A DNA stretch of 64,000 nucleotides from Alteromonas genovensis (GCF_010500895.1 NZ_JAAAWO010000001.1:496001-560000), one strand, 5' to 3'; shown: positions 39,287 through 49,375, counted from the stretch's first letter. Notes: a model not told the origin generated them from the letters alone. Translations and numbers: made by a program.

Positions 39287-40084
39287 ATGCTTGAAAATAT
39301 TCGCATTATTTTGGTTAACACCTCTCACACAGGAAATATAGGCTCTACTGCACGCGCCATGAAAACAATGGGGTTAAGTAGCTTATATTTAGTTGACCCA
39401 GTGAATGAACCTGATGGTCAAGCAAGCGCATTAGCAGCGGGTGCAGGCGACGTGCTAGCCAATGCGAAAATTGTCAACACCCTTGAAGAGGCGGTAAAAG
39501 ACTGTGGACTTGTTGTTGGCACCTCTGCGCGCTCGCGCACGCACTCTTGGCCAATGCTAGGACCACGAGACTGTGGTGAAAAGTTGGTACAAGAAGTCAG
39601 TAAATACCCCGTCGCGTTGGTGTTTGGTCGTGAGAACAGCGGGCTTTCCAATGAAGAACTGCAGCAGTGTCATTTTCATATGTGTATTCCGGCAAACCCA
39701 GAATACAGTTCACTAAACCTAGCAGCGGCGGTGCAAACACTATGTTATGAAATTCGTATGGCGTACTTGAATAGAGAAACTTACCCTGAAGTTGAAGAGG
39801 TATATCCTCTTAACGAAGACTTAGAGCGCTTTTACGTGCACCTTGAGTCTACACTGGAAAAAACCTCTTTTATCCGTAAGAGCCACCCCGGGGTGGTTAT
39901 GACTAAGTTACGCAGATTGTTCAATCGCTCTCGTCCTGAATCGCAGGAGCTTAATATTCTACGCGGTATTTTAGCGTCAATTGATAAGTCGGTTAAAGCA
40001 AGTGATGAAGATGCTAGCCAAGCGTCCTCATTAGAAACGACAGATGAAGCAGCAGCTCAAACGACAAGTCAGGGTCGTAATTAA
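39287..40084 (+). CDS. trmJ: tRNA (cytidine/uridine-2'-O-)-methyltransferase TrmJ
   Basis: A 265-residue SPOUT-class methyltransferase that methylates the ribose of position 32 in tRNA. Conserved SPOUT parts: [22 protein letters not shown] (in the first 30 residues), [16 protein letters not shown] and [18 protein letters not shown], forming the knotted SAM site. The last 40 residues are Ser/Ala/Asp-rich and probably disordered. It precedes cysE by 38 nt and then iscR, the same neighbour as in E. coli. Confidence 0.95.
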   Translation: MLENIRIILVNTSHTGNIGSTARAMKTMGLSSLYLVDPVNEPDGQASALAAGAGDVLANAKIVNTLEEAVKDCGLVVGTSARSRTHSWPMLGPRDCGEKLVQEVSKYPVALVFGRENSGLSNEELQQCHFHMCIPANPEYSSLNLAAAVQTLCYEIRMAYLNRETYPEVEEVYPLNEDLERFYVHLESTLEKTSFIRKSHPGVVMTKLRRLFNRSRPESQELNILRGILASIDKSVKASDEDASQASSLETTDEAAAQTTSQGRN

Positions 40085-40122
40085 TCAGAAAAATAATTAA
40101 TCAGAACAGTAATGAGTAAAGC

Positions 40123-40947
40123 ATGTTTAGCCGAATAAAAGACGACATTCAAGGCGTATTTCATCGCGACCCGGCAGCGCGCAATACGTTTGAAGTATTA
40201 ACCAATTATCCTGGCCTACATGCCGTGTGGTTGCACAGAATTAGTCACAAATTATGGAAAGCTCAGTGGAAGTGGCTGGCTCGCACATTGTCTACATTTA
40301 ATCGATGGTTAACGGGTATTGAAATACATCCAGGTGCTACGTTAGGGCGACGAGTATTTATCGACCACGGTATGGGGGTGGTTATTGGTGAGACCGCTGA
40401 AATTGGTGACGATGTTACGCTTTACCATGGTGTGACATTAGGCGGAACCAGTTGGAAAGCCGGAAAGCGCCACCCAACTCTTAAAAACGGCGCAGTAGTA
40501 GGCGCTGGTGCAAAGGTACTTGGGCCTATCACCATTGGCGAAAATGGCAAAGTGGGCTCAAATTCTGTTGTAGTGAAAGATATTCCCGACGGCGCTACGG
40601 CGGTGGGTATTCCAGGTAGAATTATTATTACCAAGCAAAAAGATGCCAGTGCATCCCTAAATCCCCAGAGAGATAAAATTGCACAGAAATACGGTTTCGA
40701 CGCTTATGCCGTAGCACCAGATAATCCAGACCCCGTAGCCAATGCCATGGGAATTATGCTTGAGCATATGCATCAAATGGACACAAAAGTAGAAGAGATG
40801 TGTAAGGTTATCCAGTCTCTTGGAGGTGATGTGTGTACAGAAAACCTTCATAATATTAGCGCGGAAGATTTTGCTGATACTGGCTTTGAGTTAAACGAAG
40901 CTCAACAAGATAGCAGTACCCATAAGTCATTCGATCCAGCTATTTGA
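40123..40947 (+). CDS. cysE: Serine O-acetyltransferase (EpsC/CysE type)
   Basis: A 274-residue left-handed beta-helix acetyltransferase making O-acetylserine for cysteine synthesis. It has the hexapeptide region from [26 protein letters not shown] and the active-site [21 protein letters not shown] segments. The short N-terminus ([21 protein letters not shown]) is that of the EpsC/NifP form, not the long E. coli CysE; a C-terminal tail of about 75 residues follows, containing [20 protein letters not shown]. Its place before iscR ties sulfur supply to Fe-S assembly. Confidence 0.93.
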   Translation: MFSRIKDDIQGVFHRDPAARNTFEVLTNYPGLHAVWLHRISHKLWKAQWKWLARTLSTFNRWLTGIEIHPGATLGRRVFIDHGMGVVIGETAEIGDDVTLYHGVTLGGTSWKAGKRHPTLKNGAVVGAGAKVLGPITIGENGKVGSNSVVVKDIPDGATAVGIPGRIIITKQKDASASLNPQRDKIAQKYGFDAYAVAPDNPDPVANAMGIMLEHMHQMDTKVEEMCKVIQSLGGDVCTENLHNISAEDFADTGFELNEAQQDSSTHKSFDPAI

Positions 40948-41084
40948 TACGCCTTTCTATTTATTGAAAATGAAGTGCGGCAGTGCGCTTTCTAACTTAT
41001 CTTTCTTACATTATCGTTCTTAGATAAAAGGGGCTGCACTCTTCGAATAGCGTAATTATCTAAATGGTTAAATGACGCTGAATA

Positions 41085-41109
41085 ATACCTGACTAAATTA
41101 CTGGGTCTT
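41085..41109 (+). promoter_or_regulatory. Second, weaker IscR-like site upstream of iscR
   Basis: The left half ATACCTGACTAAATTA fits the type-1 IscR consensus; the right half (CTGGGTCTT) is degenerate, giving about 20 of 25 matching positions. It abuts the stronger site at 41110, as paired sites do in the E. coli isc promoter. Confidence 0.5.
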
Positions 41110-41142
41110 ATACTTGACCATTTTAGTCGGGTATGTGAAAAT
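41110..41142 (+). promoter_or_regulatory. iscR promoter overlapped by an IscR type-1 operator
   Basis: The 25-bp stretch 41110-41134 starts ATACTTGACC and ends TTAGTCGGGTAT, a near-ideal match to the IscR type-1 consensus. TTGACC (41114-41119) can act as -35 with GAAAAT (41137-41142) as -10 after 17 bp, so [2Fe-2S]-IscR would block its own promoter. The iscR start is 31 nt beyond. Confidence 0.8.
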
Positions 41143-41172
41143 TCCGCCATACGAATAAGGCGGGAGACAATA

Positions 41173-41658
41173 ATGAAACTTACCTCAAAAGGTCGCTATG
41201 CGGTAACCGCTATGCTTGATGTAGCATTGCATTCCAAACGCGGTCCTGTTCCCCTTGCCGATATATCTGAAAGACAAGAAATATCGCTTTCTTACTTAGA
41301 GCAGCTATTCTCTCGATTGCGCAAAGAGAAGCTGGTAGATAGCGTACGTGGTCCCGGCGGTGGTTATTTGCTTGGCCGCAGCGCCAATGAGATTGCAATT
41401 GGTCAAGTGATATCAGCGGTTGATGAATCAATCGACGCTACACGTTGCCAGGGGCAGGCCGACTGTCAGGGCGGCGATCGCTGTCTAACGCATAGTCTAT
41501 GGCAAGATTTAAGCGATCGTATCTCAAGCTTTTTACACTCTATTACGCTTGGCGAATTAATGGAAAAGCATGATGTGCGCGAAGTAGCAGGGCGACAAGA
41601 TAATAATAGCGCTCTTCGCAATATAGCCAACGATATTGAAGTAAGCATTAGGCTTTAA
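41173..41658 (+). CDS. iscR: Fe-S cluster regulator IscR
   Basis: A 161-residue Rrf2-family regulator. The N-terminal winged helix reads [20 protein letters not shown]. Cluster ligands are in [20 protein letters not shown] (three Cys and a His, about residues 90-110), as in E. coli. With its cluster IscR represses type-1 sites; as apo-protein it acts on type-2 sites. It starts 225 nt after cysE and is followed by iscS at 11 nt. Confidence 0.97.
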   Translation: MKLTSKGRYAVTAMLDVALHSKRGPVPLADISERQEISLSYLEQLFSRLRKEKLVDSVRGPGGGYLLGRSANEIAIGQVISAVDESIDATRCQGQADCQGGDRCLTHSLWQDLSDRISSFLHSITLGELMEKHDVREVAGRQDNNSALRNIANDIEVSIRL

Positions 41659-41669
41659 CAAAGGCATTG

Positions 41670-42842
41670 ATGACTATGACGCTATCTACTCCTATTTATT
41701 TAGATTACGCCGCCACAACTCCCGTAGACCCGCGAGTTGCCCAAGTTATGGCGAAATGCCTAACCCTTGACGGTAATTTTGGCAACCCAGCGTCAAGAAG
41801 CTATCGCTTTGGTTGGATGGCAGAGGAAGCCGTTGATATCGCCCGTAATCAGGTTAGCGATGCGCTAAACTGCGACCCAAGGGAAATTGTATTTACCTCC
41901 GGTGCTACCGAGTCGAATAACTTGGCGATAAAAGGCGTCGCCGAAGGTTATGCATCGAAAGGCAAGCACATCATTACCGTTAATACGGAGCACAAAGCAG
42001 TGCTTGATACCTGTGAGTATTTGCAAGCACAGGGCTTTGACGTTACTTATCTTCAGGTAGGCGCCGATGGTTTAGTTAACTTATCGGACTTAGAGACCGC
42101 AATGAGAGACGACACTATCTTAGTCTCTGTCATGCATGTAAACAACGAACTGGGTGTAACGCAAGACATCGAATCTATTGGAAAGCTTTGTCGTCAACAT
42201 AATGTGTTATTTCATGTGGATGGAGCACAAAGTGTGGGCAAAGTTGCCATAGACCTCAATGAGCTTCCGATAGACCTTTTGTCAATGTCGGCACACAAGT
42301 TTTACGGGCCTAAGGGAATGGGGGCACTTTACGTTCGCCGCCGTCCTAAGATTAATTTAGAAGCACAAATTCATGGCGGTGGTCATGAACGTGGTATGCG
42401 TTCGGGCACGCTGGCAACTCATCAAATTGTGGGTATGGGCGAAGCACTCGAATTAGCGAGTCGAGACATGGAAGCTGAGAACGAGCGTATTAAGGCGCTT
42501 CGTATCGCTTTGTGGAATGGGCTAAGCAAGATTGAGGGCTTATACCTAAACGGCCATGAAGAAAAGCGCATTGCAGGTATTTTAAATGTTAGTTTTGCCA
42601 ATGTTGATGGCGAAAGTTTGATGATGGGGCTAAATGATATTGCTGTGTCATCTGGCTCAGCATGCACATCGGCAAGTTTAGAGCCTTCGTATGTGCTCAA
42701 AGCATTGGGGCGAAGTGATGAACTGGCCCATGCAGGAATTCGATTTAGTGTGGGACGATTTACGACCCAAGACGACATCGATTACGTAGTAAATAAAGTA
42801 ACAGATGTAACAAACCGATTGCGGCAAGTGGCGTTAGCTTAA
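41670..42842 (+). CDS. iscS: Cysteine desulfurase, IscS type
   Basis: A 390-residue PLP enzyme. It begins near [15 protein letters not shown], and the PLP lysine lies in [21 protein letters not shown]. The catalytic loop [17 protein letters not shown] is that of class I desulfurases (IscS/NifS), not SufS. The chain stops after [11 protein letters not shown] and lacks the roughly 20-residue tail (ending in AHH) that E. coli IscS uses to hold IscU. ATG 41670 is preferred, with AAAGG 5 nt upstream. No iscU, hscA or fdx follows; the next genes are sufBCD. Confidence 0.93.
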   Translation: MTMTLSTPIYLDYAATTPVDPRVAQVMAKCLTLDGNFGNPASRSYRFGWMAEEAVDIARNQVSDALNCDPREIVFTSGATESNNLAIKGVAEGYASKGKHIITVNTEHKAVLDTCEYLQAQGFDVTYLQVGADGLVNLSDLETAMRDDTILVSVMHVNNELGVTQDIESIGKLCRQHNVLFHVDGAQSVGKVAIDLNELPIDLLSMSAHKFYGPKGMGALYVRRRPKINLEAQIHGGGHERGMRSGTLATHQIVGMGEALELASRDMEAENERIKALRIALWNGLSKIEGLYLNGHEEKRIAGILNVSFANVDGESLMMGLNDIAVSSGSACTSASLEPSYVLKALGRSDELAHAGIRFSVGRFTTQDDIDYVVNKVTDVTNRLRQVALA

Positions 42843-42879
42843 GATTTTTTAAAGCAAGTAGCGCAAAATACGTCGCTGA

Positions 42880-42912
42880 ATATTTGAGTGGATTACTCAG
42901 GTATTATATAAT
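42880..42912 (+). promoter_or_regulatory. Internal promoter of sufB overlapped by an IscR-like operator
   Basis: Positions 42880-42904, starting ATATTTGAGT and ending TTACTCAGGTAT, form a dyad matching about 21 of 25 positions of the IscR type-1 consensus. TTGAGT (42884-42889) and TATAAT (42907-42912) are 17 bp apart, an excellent sigma-70 promoter overlapping the dyad in the same way as at iscR. It lies in the 230-nt gap before sufB (ATG 43073). Confidence 0.75.
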
Positions 42913-43072
42913 ACCGCACCAATTTTTAAGGCTGCCACCATTGTAAAATGCTACCTGCACGAGGTTTGTGCGGTGAATTAAGGGAAATTACCAAGACCGT
43001 GGGGTAATTTTCCAAGCCAAGGTGAATGGAAGGCTTAGGCAGCAAATGCAGGCAAACAAGCGAGACCCAAAC

Positions 43073-44509
43073 ATGAGTGAACAGATCGAACAGGCGTTAG
43101 AAAGAAAGTACGATGCTGGTTTTTATTCAGAGATCGAATCGGACACGTTTGAAAGCGGCCTAGATGAGTCGATTATTCGTCGCATTTCCGCAATGAAAAA
43201 CGAGCCTGAGTGGATGCTCGAATGGCGTCTAAAGGCTTATCATGCGTGGCTTGAAATGGAAGAGCCTGATTGGGCCCATGTGGAATACCCCAAAATTGAT
43301 TTCCAGGCAATTTCGTATTACTCGGCACCAAAGAGTATGGAAGACAAGCCTCAGTCGCTAGATGAAGTCGACCCAGAGCTACTGCGTACTTACGAAAAGT
43401 TAGGTATTCCGCTGCACGAACAAGAAATGTTAGCAGGCGTTGCGGTAGATGCAGTATTTGACTCTGTATCAGTGGTCACAACGTTCCGCTCTAAGCTTGA
43501 AGAAGCTGGCGTCATTTTCTGCCCAATTTCTGAGGCGATTCAAAAGTATCCAGACCTTGTTAAAAAGTACATTGGGTCAGTAGTACCGCGTACGGATAAT
43601 TATTTCTCTGCGCTAAACTGCGCCGTGTTTACCGACGGTTCATTTGTTTATATTCCAAAAGGCACTCGTTGCCCAATGGAGCTTTCCACCTATTTCCGTA
43701 TTAACGAAATGAACACCGGTCAGTTTGAGCGTACGTTAATCATTGCCGATGAAGGCAGCCACGTGAGCTACTTGGAAGGTTGTACAGCGCCGCAGCGCGA
43801 TGAGAATCAACTGCACGCCGCGGTGGTCGAGCTAGTTGCAATGGACGACGCCACAATCAAATACTCCACGGTTCAAAACTGGTATCCAGGTGATGAGAAC
43901 GGTAAAGGTGGTATTTACAACTTTGTGACCAAGCGCGGTATTGCACACACCAACGCTAAAATCTCATGGACTCAGGTTGAAACTGGGTCAGCAGTAACGT
44001 GGAAGTACCCAAGCTGCATCCTTAAAGGCGACAACAGCGTAGGCGAATTCTACTCTGTAGCGCTTACTCGCGGTCGTCAGCAGGCTGACACAGGTACCAA
44101 GATGATTCACATGGGTAAAAATACGCGCTCAACCATTATCTCAAAAGGAATATCTGCAGGTAAAAGTAACAACGCTTATCGCGGTCTTGTGCAAATGGGA
44201 CCTCGTGCAGACGGCGCGCGTAACTTTACTGAGTGTGACTCGCTGCTTATTGGTGATAAGTGTGGTGCACATACGTTCCCGTATATCGAAAGTCGCAACC
44301 CGTCGGCAATAGTTGAGCACGAAGCGACAACATCGAAGGTAAGTGACGAACAATTATTTTTGTGTCGCCAACGTGGTTTAGACACAGAGAAGGCCGTTTC
44401 TATGATTGTTAACGGTTTTTGTAAAGAAGTATTCAAAGAGCTGCCAATGGAATTTGCCGTAGAAGCCGGTAAGCTGCTCGAAATTAGTCTTGAAGGTTCA
44501 GTGGGGTAA
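43073..44509 (+). CDS. sufB: Fe-S cluster scaffold subunit SufB
   Basis: A 478-residue protein of the SufBCD scaffold, from ATG 43073 ([22 protein letters not shown]), a typical SufB start; a start at 43022 would add 17 basic residues. Conserved parts include [79 protein letters not shown] and [13 protein letters not shown]. It receives sulfide via SufE and iron to form the cluster. Confidence 0.97.
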   Translation: MSEQIEQALERKYDAGFYSEIESDTFESGLDESIIRRISAMKNEPEWMLEWRLKAYHAWLEMEEPDWAHVEYPKIDFQAISYYSAPKSMEDKPQSLDEVDPELLRTYEKLGIPLHEQEMLAGVAVDAVFDSVSVVTTFRSKLEEAGVIFCPISEAIQKYPDLVKKYIGSVVPRTDNYFSALNCAVFTDGSFVYIPKGTRCPMELSTYFRINEMNTGQFERTLIIADEGSHVSYLEGCTAPQRDENQLHAAVVELVAMDDATIKYSTVQNWYPGDENGKGGIYNFVTKRGIAHTNAKISWTQVETGSAVTWKYPSCILKGDNSVGEFYSVALTRGRQQADTGTKMIHMGKNTRSTIISKGISAGKSNNAYRGLVQMGPRADGARNFTECDSLLIGDKCGAHTFPYIESRNPSAIVEHEATTSKVSDEQLFLCRQRGLDTEKAVSMIVNGFCKEVFKELPMEFAVEAGKLLEISLEGSVG

Positions 44510-44512
44510 TCA

Positions 44513-45274
44513 ATGCTTAGTATAAAGAATTTACATGCCAGCGTAGAAGAGAAAAACATCATTAAGGGTCTTAACCTAGAAGTTAAGCCGGGTGAAGTAC
44601 ACGCTATCATGGGCCCCAATGGTGCCGGTAAAAGTACGTTAGGTTATGTCTTGTCAGGCCGTGATGGCTATGAAGTGAGCAAAGGCGACGTAACGCTTAA
44701 TGGAAAAGATTTGCTAGACCTTGAAGTTGAAGAGCGTGCCCGTGAAGGCTTGTTCTTAGCGTTTCAATACCCAGTAGAAATTCCTGGCGTTAGCAACATG
44801 GAATTCATGAAAGAGTCTGTAAATGCCATGCGTGAAGAACGTGGTGAAGAAGCTTTGACAGCTGCTGAGTTTTTAAAAAAGGCGAAAGAAGCCTGCAAAC
44901 AAGTGCAGCTGCCATTAGATTTTCTTAAGCGTGGTGTTAACGAAGGCTTCTCAGGTGGTGAGAAAAAGCGTAACGAAATCATGCAAATGATTTTGTTAGA
45001 GCCGTCACTGTGCATTCTTGATGAATCAGATTCAGGCCTTGACGTTGATGCTCTTCAAGTTGTTGCCAACGGCGTTAATAGCCAGCGTGACGGTAAGCGT
45101 AGCTTTATCGTAGTAACGCACTATCAGCGCTTACTTGATTACATCAAACCAGATTTCGTACACATTCTTGCCGACGGCAAAATTGTGAAAAGCGGTGACG
45201 CATCACTCGCTCACGAGGTAGAAAAAGAAGGTTACGCATTCCTAGGGAAGGCGTACGAGGAGGCAGAGGCATGA
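44513..45274 (+). CDS. sufC: Fe-S cluster assembly ATPase SufC
   Basis: A 253-residue ABC-type ATPase of the SufBC2D complex. Walker A is MGPNGAGKSTLGY, the signature region GFSGGEKKRNEIM and Walker B LCILDESDSGLDVDAL with the SufC-specific Asp/Glu; VTHYQRLLDYI is the H-loop. It starts 3 nt after sufB and overlaps the sufD start by 4 nt. Confidence 0.98.
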   Translation: MLSIKNLHASVEEKNIIKGLNLEVKPGEVHAIMGPNGAGKSTLGYVLSGRDGYEVSKGDVTLNGKDLLDLEVEERAREGLFLAFQYPVEIPGVSNMEFMKESVNAMREERGEEALTAAEFLKKAKEACKQVQLPLDFLKRGVNEGFSGGEKKRNEIMQMILLEPSLCILDESDSGLDVDALQVVANGVNSQRDGKRSFIVVTHYQRLLDYIKPDFVHILADGKIVKSGDASLAHEVEKEGYAFLGKAYEEAEA

Positions 45275-46527
45275 GTCAATGGCTACAACAGGTCATTGAT
45301 GGGGCGCAATTCGACGATTATTTAGCGCCCGTGCGTCAGCAGGCCTTAACTCAATTAAAAGCCGATGGTTGGCCAGCTCGAAGAAACGAAAGCTGGCGTT
45401 TTACGCCGCTTACTTCTGTAGAGAAGCGCGAAGTAAAAACGACAACACAGGCAGACGTTCTACCGGTACCCGCTATCGATAACTTAAATGCTATCGATTT
45501 AGTGTTTGTTGACGGCGTATTGATCACGCAAGTGAATACGCTAGATGTACCAAAAGGCATGAGAATCACGTCGCTTAAGCACGACGATGAGGCAACTCAA
45601 CAAGCAATATCGAGTATTTACGGGCAAATTAAGCCTACGCGACACATGTTTGGGTTAGTCAATGATGCATTGTGTGAGCATGGTATTTTTATCAGTGTTG
45701 AAGAAAATGCCAAAATTGATACACCAGTGCGTATTGTTAACATGGCCACGCAAAACGTTGATGCACATACCCGTGTTGTTGTAAAAGTAGCAAAGGGTGC
45801 CAGCGCCACTGTCATTGAGCAAGGCGTGGGTGACACCGATAGTTTAACCACCGCTTTTGCTGAATACGATATTGCCGATGATGCCCATTTAGAGCACTAC
45901 CGCTTTGCCATGTTTACGGCAGCGGCCAAGCAGCTTGGTGGAAGTCACTTCAAATTACACAATCGCTCTACACTTAATTCTACTATGGTAGGTTATGGAA
46001 GCGATTTATCTCGCCTAGATGTGGATATTCATCATGCTGGTGAGTTTGCCGATGCCAAAATGAATGCCATTTATTTGTTGGCGGAAGGTGAGTTGTTCGA
46101 CCTTCATTCAACCATTGAGCATGCAATGCCAAACGGTACCACAGAAGAAAATGCCCGTGGAATCGTGGGTGATAAGGCTCGCGCTGTATTTAATGGCCGA
46201 ATTCATATTCACCGCGATGCACAAAAAACCTTGGCAGAGCTTAACAACCGCAATCTATTGCTTTCTCGCCGCGGTGTCATCAATACAAAACCTGAGTTAG
46301 AGATTTATGCTGATGACGTTAAGTGTGCTCACGGTGCAACCGTAGCTGAAATTGACGAAGAAGCACTTTATTACCTGCTTACTCGCGGTGTACCGCGCAG
46401 CAAAGCCTTGGTTATGCTTAATTTTGGGTTTATTCAGGAGTTAGTTAACGACGTACCAAATAGCGCAATCCGCGAATGGTTACAGCCGTTACTCAGCGAA
46501 CGTTTTTCCCAGATGGAGGTGAAATGA
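45271..46527 (+). CDS. sufD: Fe-S cluster assembly subunit SufD
   Basis: A 418-residue SufB paralogue with the N-terminal WPARRNESWRFTPLTSVEKRE motif and C-terminal beta-helix parts ALYYLLTRGVPRSKALVMLNFGF and DVKCAHGATVAEIDEEA, the latter with the conserved Cys and His. It completes the SufBC2D scaffold. Both ends overlap neighbours by 4 nt (ATGA), so it is translationally coupled to sufC and sufS. Confidence 0.97.
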   Translation: MSQWLQQVIDGAQFDDYLAPVRQQALTQLKADGWPARRNESWRFTPLTSVEKREVKTTTQADVLPVPAIDNLNAIDLVFVDGVLITQVNTLDVPKGMRITSLKHDDEATQQAISSIYGQIKPTRHMFGLVNDALCEHGIFISVEENAKIDTPVRIVNMATQNVDAHTRVVVKVAKGASATVIEQGVGDTDSLTTAFAEYDIADDAHLEHYRFAMFTAAAKQLGGSHFKLHNRSTLNSTMVGYGSDLSRLDVDIHHAGEFADAKMNAIYLLAEGELFDLHSTIEHAMPNGTTEENARGIVGDKARAVFNGRIHIHRDAQKTLAELNNRNLLLSRRGVINTKPELEIYADDVKCAHGATVAEIDEEALYYLLTRGVPRSKALVMLNFGFIQELVNDVPNSAIREWLQPLLSERFSQMEVK

Positions 46528-47741
46528 GCTTAGATGTTGCTGCACTTCGTGCCCAGTTTCCTATTCTTTCTAAAACGGTAGATGGGAAGCCGCTGGTATA
46601 TCTAGATAACGCTGCGACCACGCAAAAGCCGCAGGCGGTGATTGACGCCATTGTCGATTTTTATACCGGCACTAATGCTAACGTACATCGTGGTGCGCAT
46701 CATTTGTCAGATGAGGCAACCCGTCGCTACGAAAATGCGCGAGCAAGCGTAGCGAGCTTTATCAATGCGAATGCCCGTGAAGAGGTTATCTGGACCGCAG
46801 GAACAACCGAGGCTATCAACATAGTGGCAAACGGTCTTGCTCAGCTTTTAGCCGAGGGCGACGAAGTCATGGCGACGGAGTTTGAGCATCACGCGAACTT
46901 AGTCACATGGCAGCAGGCTTGTCGTAAAGCAGGTGCTACGCTTAATATTGTGCCTATATTTGATAACGGTGAGCTAGACATTGATGCGTTTGAAAAGCTA
47001 CTTTCGAGTAAAACAAAGCTAGTTGCGTTTCCACATGTGTCTAATGCATTAGGCACAGTGAACCCGATTAAAGCGCTGACAGAAAAAGCGAAGCAAGTAG
47101 GTGCTTGGGTGCTTGTTGATGGCGCGCAGGGCATTGCTCATGGCGGTGTTGACGTGCAAGACATCGGCTGTGATTTTTATGTTTTTTCTGGTCACAAACT
47201 TTTCGGTCCAACCGGTATTGGTTGTTTGTGGGGTAAAAAAGAGATTTTAGAGTCTTGGCCAGTTTGGCAAGTAGGCGGTGAGATGATTAAAGACGTCTCT
47301 TACCACGAGGCTACGTGGGGAGCACTGCCTAATAGACTTGAAGCAGGCACGCCAAATATTGCCGGTGCCATCGGGATGGGCGCTGCGGTTGAGTGGTTTA
47401 AACAGCTCGATATAGCGGCGTTACATGAACACGAGCATGCTCTTTTGTCTTATGCGACAGAGCAAGCAGAAGCACTCGACGGTATGAAAATAGTCGGCAC
47501 CGCACCGAATAAGGTTGGTGTGTTAAGCTTTTTACTCGACGGTGCACACCCTGCAGATATTGGCTTTATTCTCGATAGGCAAGGTGTTGCAATTCGCACT
47601 GGCGACAATTGTGCGCAGCCATTAATGAAGCGCTTTGGTATTCCTGGAACTGCCCGCGCTTCATTTTCAATTTATAACACGCTTGAAGAAGTGGACAGCC
47701 TTTTTGCTGCACTTAAAAAAGCTAAAATGATGTTGGCCTAA
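46524..47741 (+). CDS. sufS: Cysteine desulfurase SufS
   Basis: A 405-residue class II desulfurase. The PLP lysine is in FYVFSGHKLFGPTGIG, and the short active-site loop with cysteine is IRTGDNCAQPLMKRFG, the SufS type. It starts MSLDVAALRAQFPIL at ATG 46524, overlapping the sufD stop; reading from 46476 would add 16 residues that lie inside sufD. It gives persulfide to SufE, encoded three genes later. The operon thus has two desulfurases. Confidence 0.97.
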   Translation: MSLDVAALRAQFPILSKTVDGKPLVYLDNAATTQKPQAVIDAIVDFYTGTNANVHRGAHHLSDEATRRYENARASVASFINANAREEVIWTAGTTEAINIVANGLAQLLAEGDEVMATEFEHHANLVTWQQACRKAGATLNIVPIFDNGELDIDAFEKLLSSKTKLVAFPHVSNALGTVNPIKALTEKAKQVGAWVLVDGAQGIAHGGVDVQDIGCDFYVFSGHKLFGPTGIGCLWGKKEILESWPVWQVGGEMIKDVSYHEATWGALPNRLEAGTPNIAGAIGMGAAVEWFKQLDIAALHEHEHALLSYATEQAEALDGMKIVGTAPNKVGVLSFLLDGAHPADIGFILDRQGVAIRTGDNCAQPLMKRFGIPGTARASFSIYNTLEEVDSLFAALKKAKMMLA

Positions 47742-47750
47742 GGGGGCATT

Positions 47751-48107
47751 ATGAGTGTTGAAACGTTTGTACCGAGTACACAACTCATCTCGCTAACAGA
47801 CAGTGCCGTTAAGCATTTCGAAAGTAAGCTTAAAGAAAAGCCTGGTCAGTTAATTCGTCTATCAACACGAGTGAGCGGTTGTACTGGATATGCCTATGTG
47901 CTGGATTTTGCAGATAGCGCAAAAGACGATGATGAAATTATTGAGATCTCACCTATGCTAAACGTGGCTATTGCTGCTGATGCAACGGGACTGTTAAAAA
48001 ACACTGAAATTGATTACGTGCAAGAAGGTGTTAACGGGGTGATTAAATACAATAACCCAAATGTAGTTGATGAGTGTGGTTGTGGTGAGAGCTTTAACGT
48101 CGGTTAA
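47751..48107 (+). CDS. sufA: A-type Fe-S carrier SufA
   Basis: A 118-residue A-type carrier. The three cluster cysteines are in SGCTGYAYVLDF and the C-terminal CGCGESFNV. Residues IRLSTRVSGC match the SufA/IscA strand. It is 9 nt after sufS. It may equally be called IscA/ErpA-like; the choice of SufA rests on the operon. Confidence 0.92.
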   Translation: MSVETFVPSTQLISLTDSAVKHFESKLKEKPGQLIRLSTRVSGCTGYAYVLDFADSAKDDDEIIEISPMLNVAIAADATGLLKNTEIDYVQEGVNGVIKYNNPNVVDECGCGESFNVG

Positions 48108-48112
48108 TCTGG

Positions 48113-48169
48113 CAAGTACATAGTTTCACAAGTACATAGTTTCACAAGTACAGAGTTTCACAAGAATAC
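48113..48169 (+). repeat. 16-bp tandem repeat between sufA and sufT
   Basis: Three and a half in-register units of CAAGTACATAGTTTCA (48113-48128, 48129-48144, 48145-48160, partial to 48169) with one substitution in the third. They sit just behind the sufA stop and leave no reading frame, so they lengthen the spacer to sufT. Confidence 0.9.
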
Positions 48170-48204
48170 GATCACACGTAAATACAATAGAGCACTAGCA
48201 GTTT

Positions 48205-48738
48205 ATGAAGCAAAAAATGGTGGTAACTGAGCGCGAATGTAAAGCGCGTTTGGTACCGGCGGGGAATCCTGTTGTTATCCCTGAAGGCGAATTCGTCAGC
48301 ATTACCCAAGAGTTAGGTGGCAATTATACCATCACTTGGAAAGGCAATATGTACCGTATCGACGGTACCGATGCTGGGGCCATTGGCCGTAAAGAAATGG
48401 TGCTTAGTTTTGACGAGCCTAGCGATGGAAATATAAGCAAGCAGCAAGTGTGGGACGCGCTAGAAACCATTTTTGACCCAGAAATCCCAATTAACCTTGT
48501 TTCTCTCGGGCTTATTTACACCGTCAATATTCAACAAGAGAGTGGGGTTGTGGATATTGATATGACATTAACCGCACCTGGTTGTGGCATGGGGCCGGTA
48601 TTGGTTGGCGACGTAGAGTATCGCGTTGCTATGGTTCCTCATGTAAATAAAGTAAATGTTGAGCTCGTGTTCGATCCACCTTGGTCTCGTGAAATGATGA
48701 GTGAAGAAGCACAGCTAGAAGCTGGCCTTTTCTTTTAA
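48205..48738 (+). CDS. sufT: SufT/DUF59 (MIP18-like) Fe-S assembly factor
   Basis: A 177-residue protein with a short N-terminal domain (EGEFVSITQELGGNYTITWKG) and a DUF59 domain (WDALETIFDPEIPINLVSLGLIY, then DIDMTLTAPGCGMGPVL, with the conserved Cys, and ELVFDPPWSREMMSEEA). SufT helps mature Fe-S proteins in bacteria with SUF-only or hybrid operons. It is 97 nt after sufA, beyond the repeat array, and 19 nt before sufE. Confidence 0.95.
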   Translation: MKQKMVVTERECKARLVPAGNPVVIPEGEFVSITQELGGNYTITWKGNMYRIDGTDAGAIGRKEMVLSFDEPSDGNISKQQVWDALETIFDPEIPINLVSLGLIYTVNIQQESGVVDIDMTLTAPGCGMGPVLVGDVEYRVAMVPHVNKVNVELVFDPPWSREMMSEEAQLEAGLFF

Positions 48739-48757
48739 ATTAAAAACAGGACAAACG

Positions 48758-49168
48758 ATGAAGTTGCCTAGCAGTGAAGAAATTATTGATGACTTAGCGT
48801 TTTTCGATGATTGGGAACAGCGCTATCAATATATTATCGACTTAGGTAAGTCTATTCCTGGCTTACCAGAAAGTGAGAAAACACCGGAACATTTGGTAAA
48901 AGGTTGTCAAAGTAGTGTGTGGTTGGTTGAATCTTTCGAGAACGGTAAAATTACGTTTGATGTAGACAGCGATGCGGTGATTGTTCAAGGCCTTCTGGCG
49001 CTAGTGCTTGCTGCCTATAACAATAAATCGCCGAAAGACATCACACAGTTTGATGTGGACGGATACTTTGAAGCTTTAGATTTAGAGCGTCATATTACCC
49101 CCACCCGTGGTAACGGACTTCGAGCCATCGTAGGCAAAATACAAGATTTGGCTCGCGCGAACGTGTAG
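48758..49168 (+). CDS. sufE: Sulfur acceptor SufE
   Basis: A 136-residue SufE; the persulfide-accepting cysteine is in VKGCQSSVWLVE (about residue 51). The rest (FFDDWEQRYQYIIDLGKSIPGLP and ALDLERHITPTRGNGL) is typical. It takes sulfur from SufS and hands it to SufB. It appears to end the operon; no strong terminator is visible behind it. Confidence 0.97.
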   Translation: MKLPSSEEIIDDLAFFDDWEQRYQYIIDLGKSIPGLPESEKTPEHLVKGCQSSVWLVESFENGKITFDVDSDAVIVQGLLALVLAAYNNKSPKDITQFDVDGYFEALDLERHITPTRGNGLRAIVGKIQDLARANV

Positions 49169-49369
49169 GCGGACTTTTTTAAAGGCGAAATTAACCTTTC
49201 AGTATTTTGCTTAATTGGACTGTGTTCTCGCAATTAATACTTTAAGTACAATGGTTTGGTAGCAAATTAGCAATGCGTTCATGTGCTCATGAGGCAGTGT
49301 AAAACGCTAAAGCTCAAGGTGACTGAGTCGCTTTACAAATAGTCACTAGTCATTGCGGTCATTATTGCC

Positions 49370-49375
49370 TATAAT
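49370..49375 (+). promoter_or_regulatory. -10 box of ndk
   Basis: TATAAT at 49370-49375 lies 46 nt before the ndk start. The -35 region (TAGTCA, 17 bp upstream) is weak. Confidence 0.4.

Noticed and set aside
44176..44619. A 147-codon frame opposite sufB and sufC
   Set aside because: It crosses the junction of two core genes on the opposite strand and its composition is that of a shadow frame.
48113..48169. Possible CRISPR-like repeat array
   Set aside because: The units are directly adjacent with no spacers, there is no palindromic end and no cas gene in the window.
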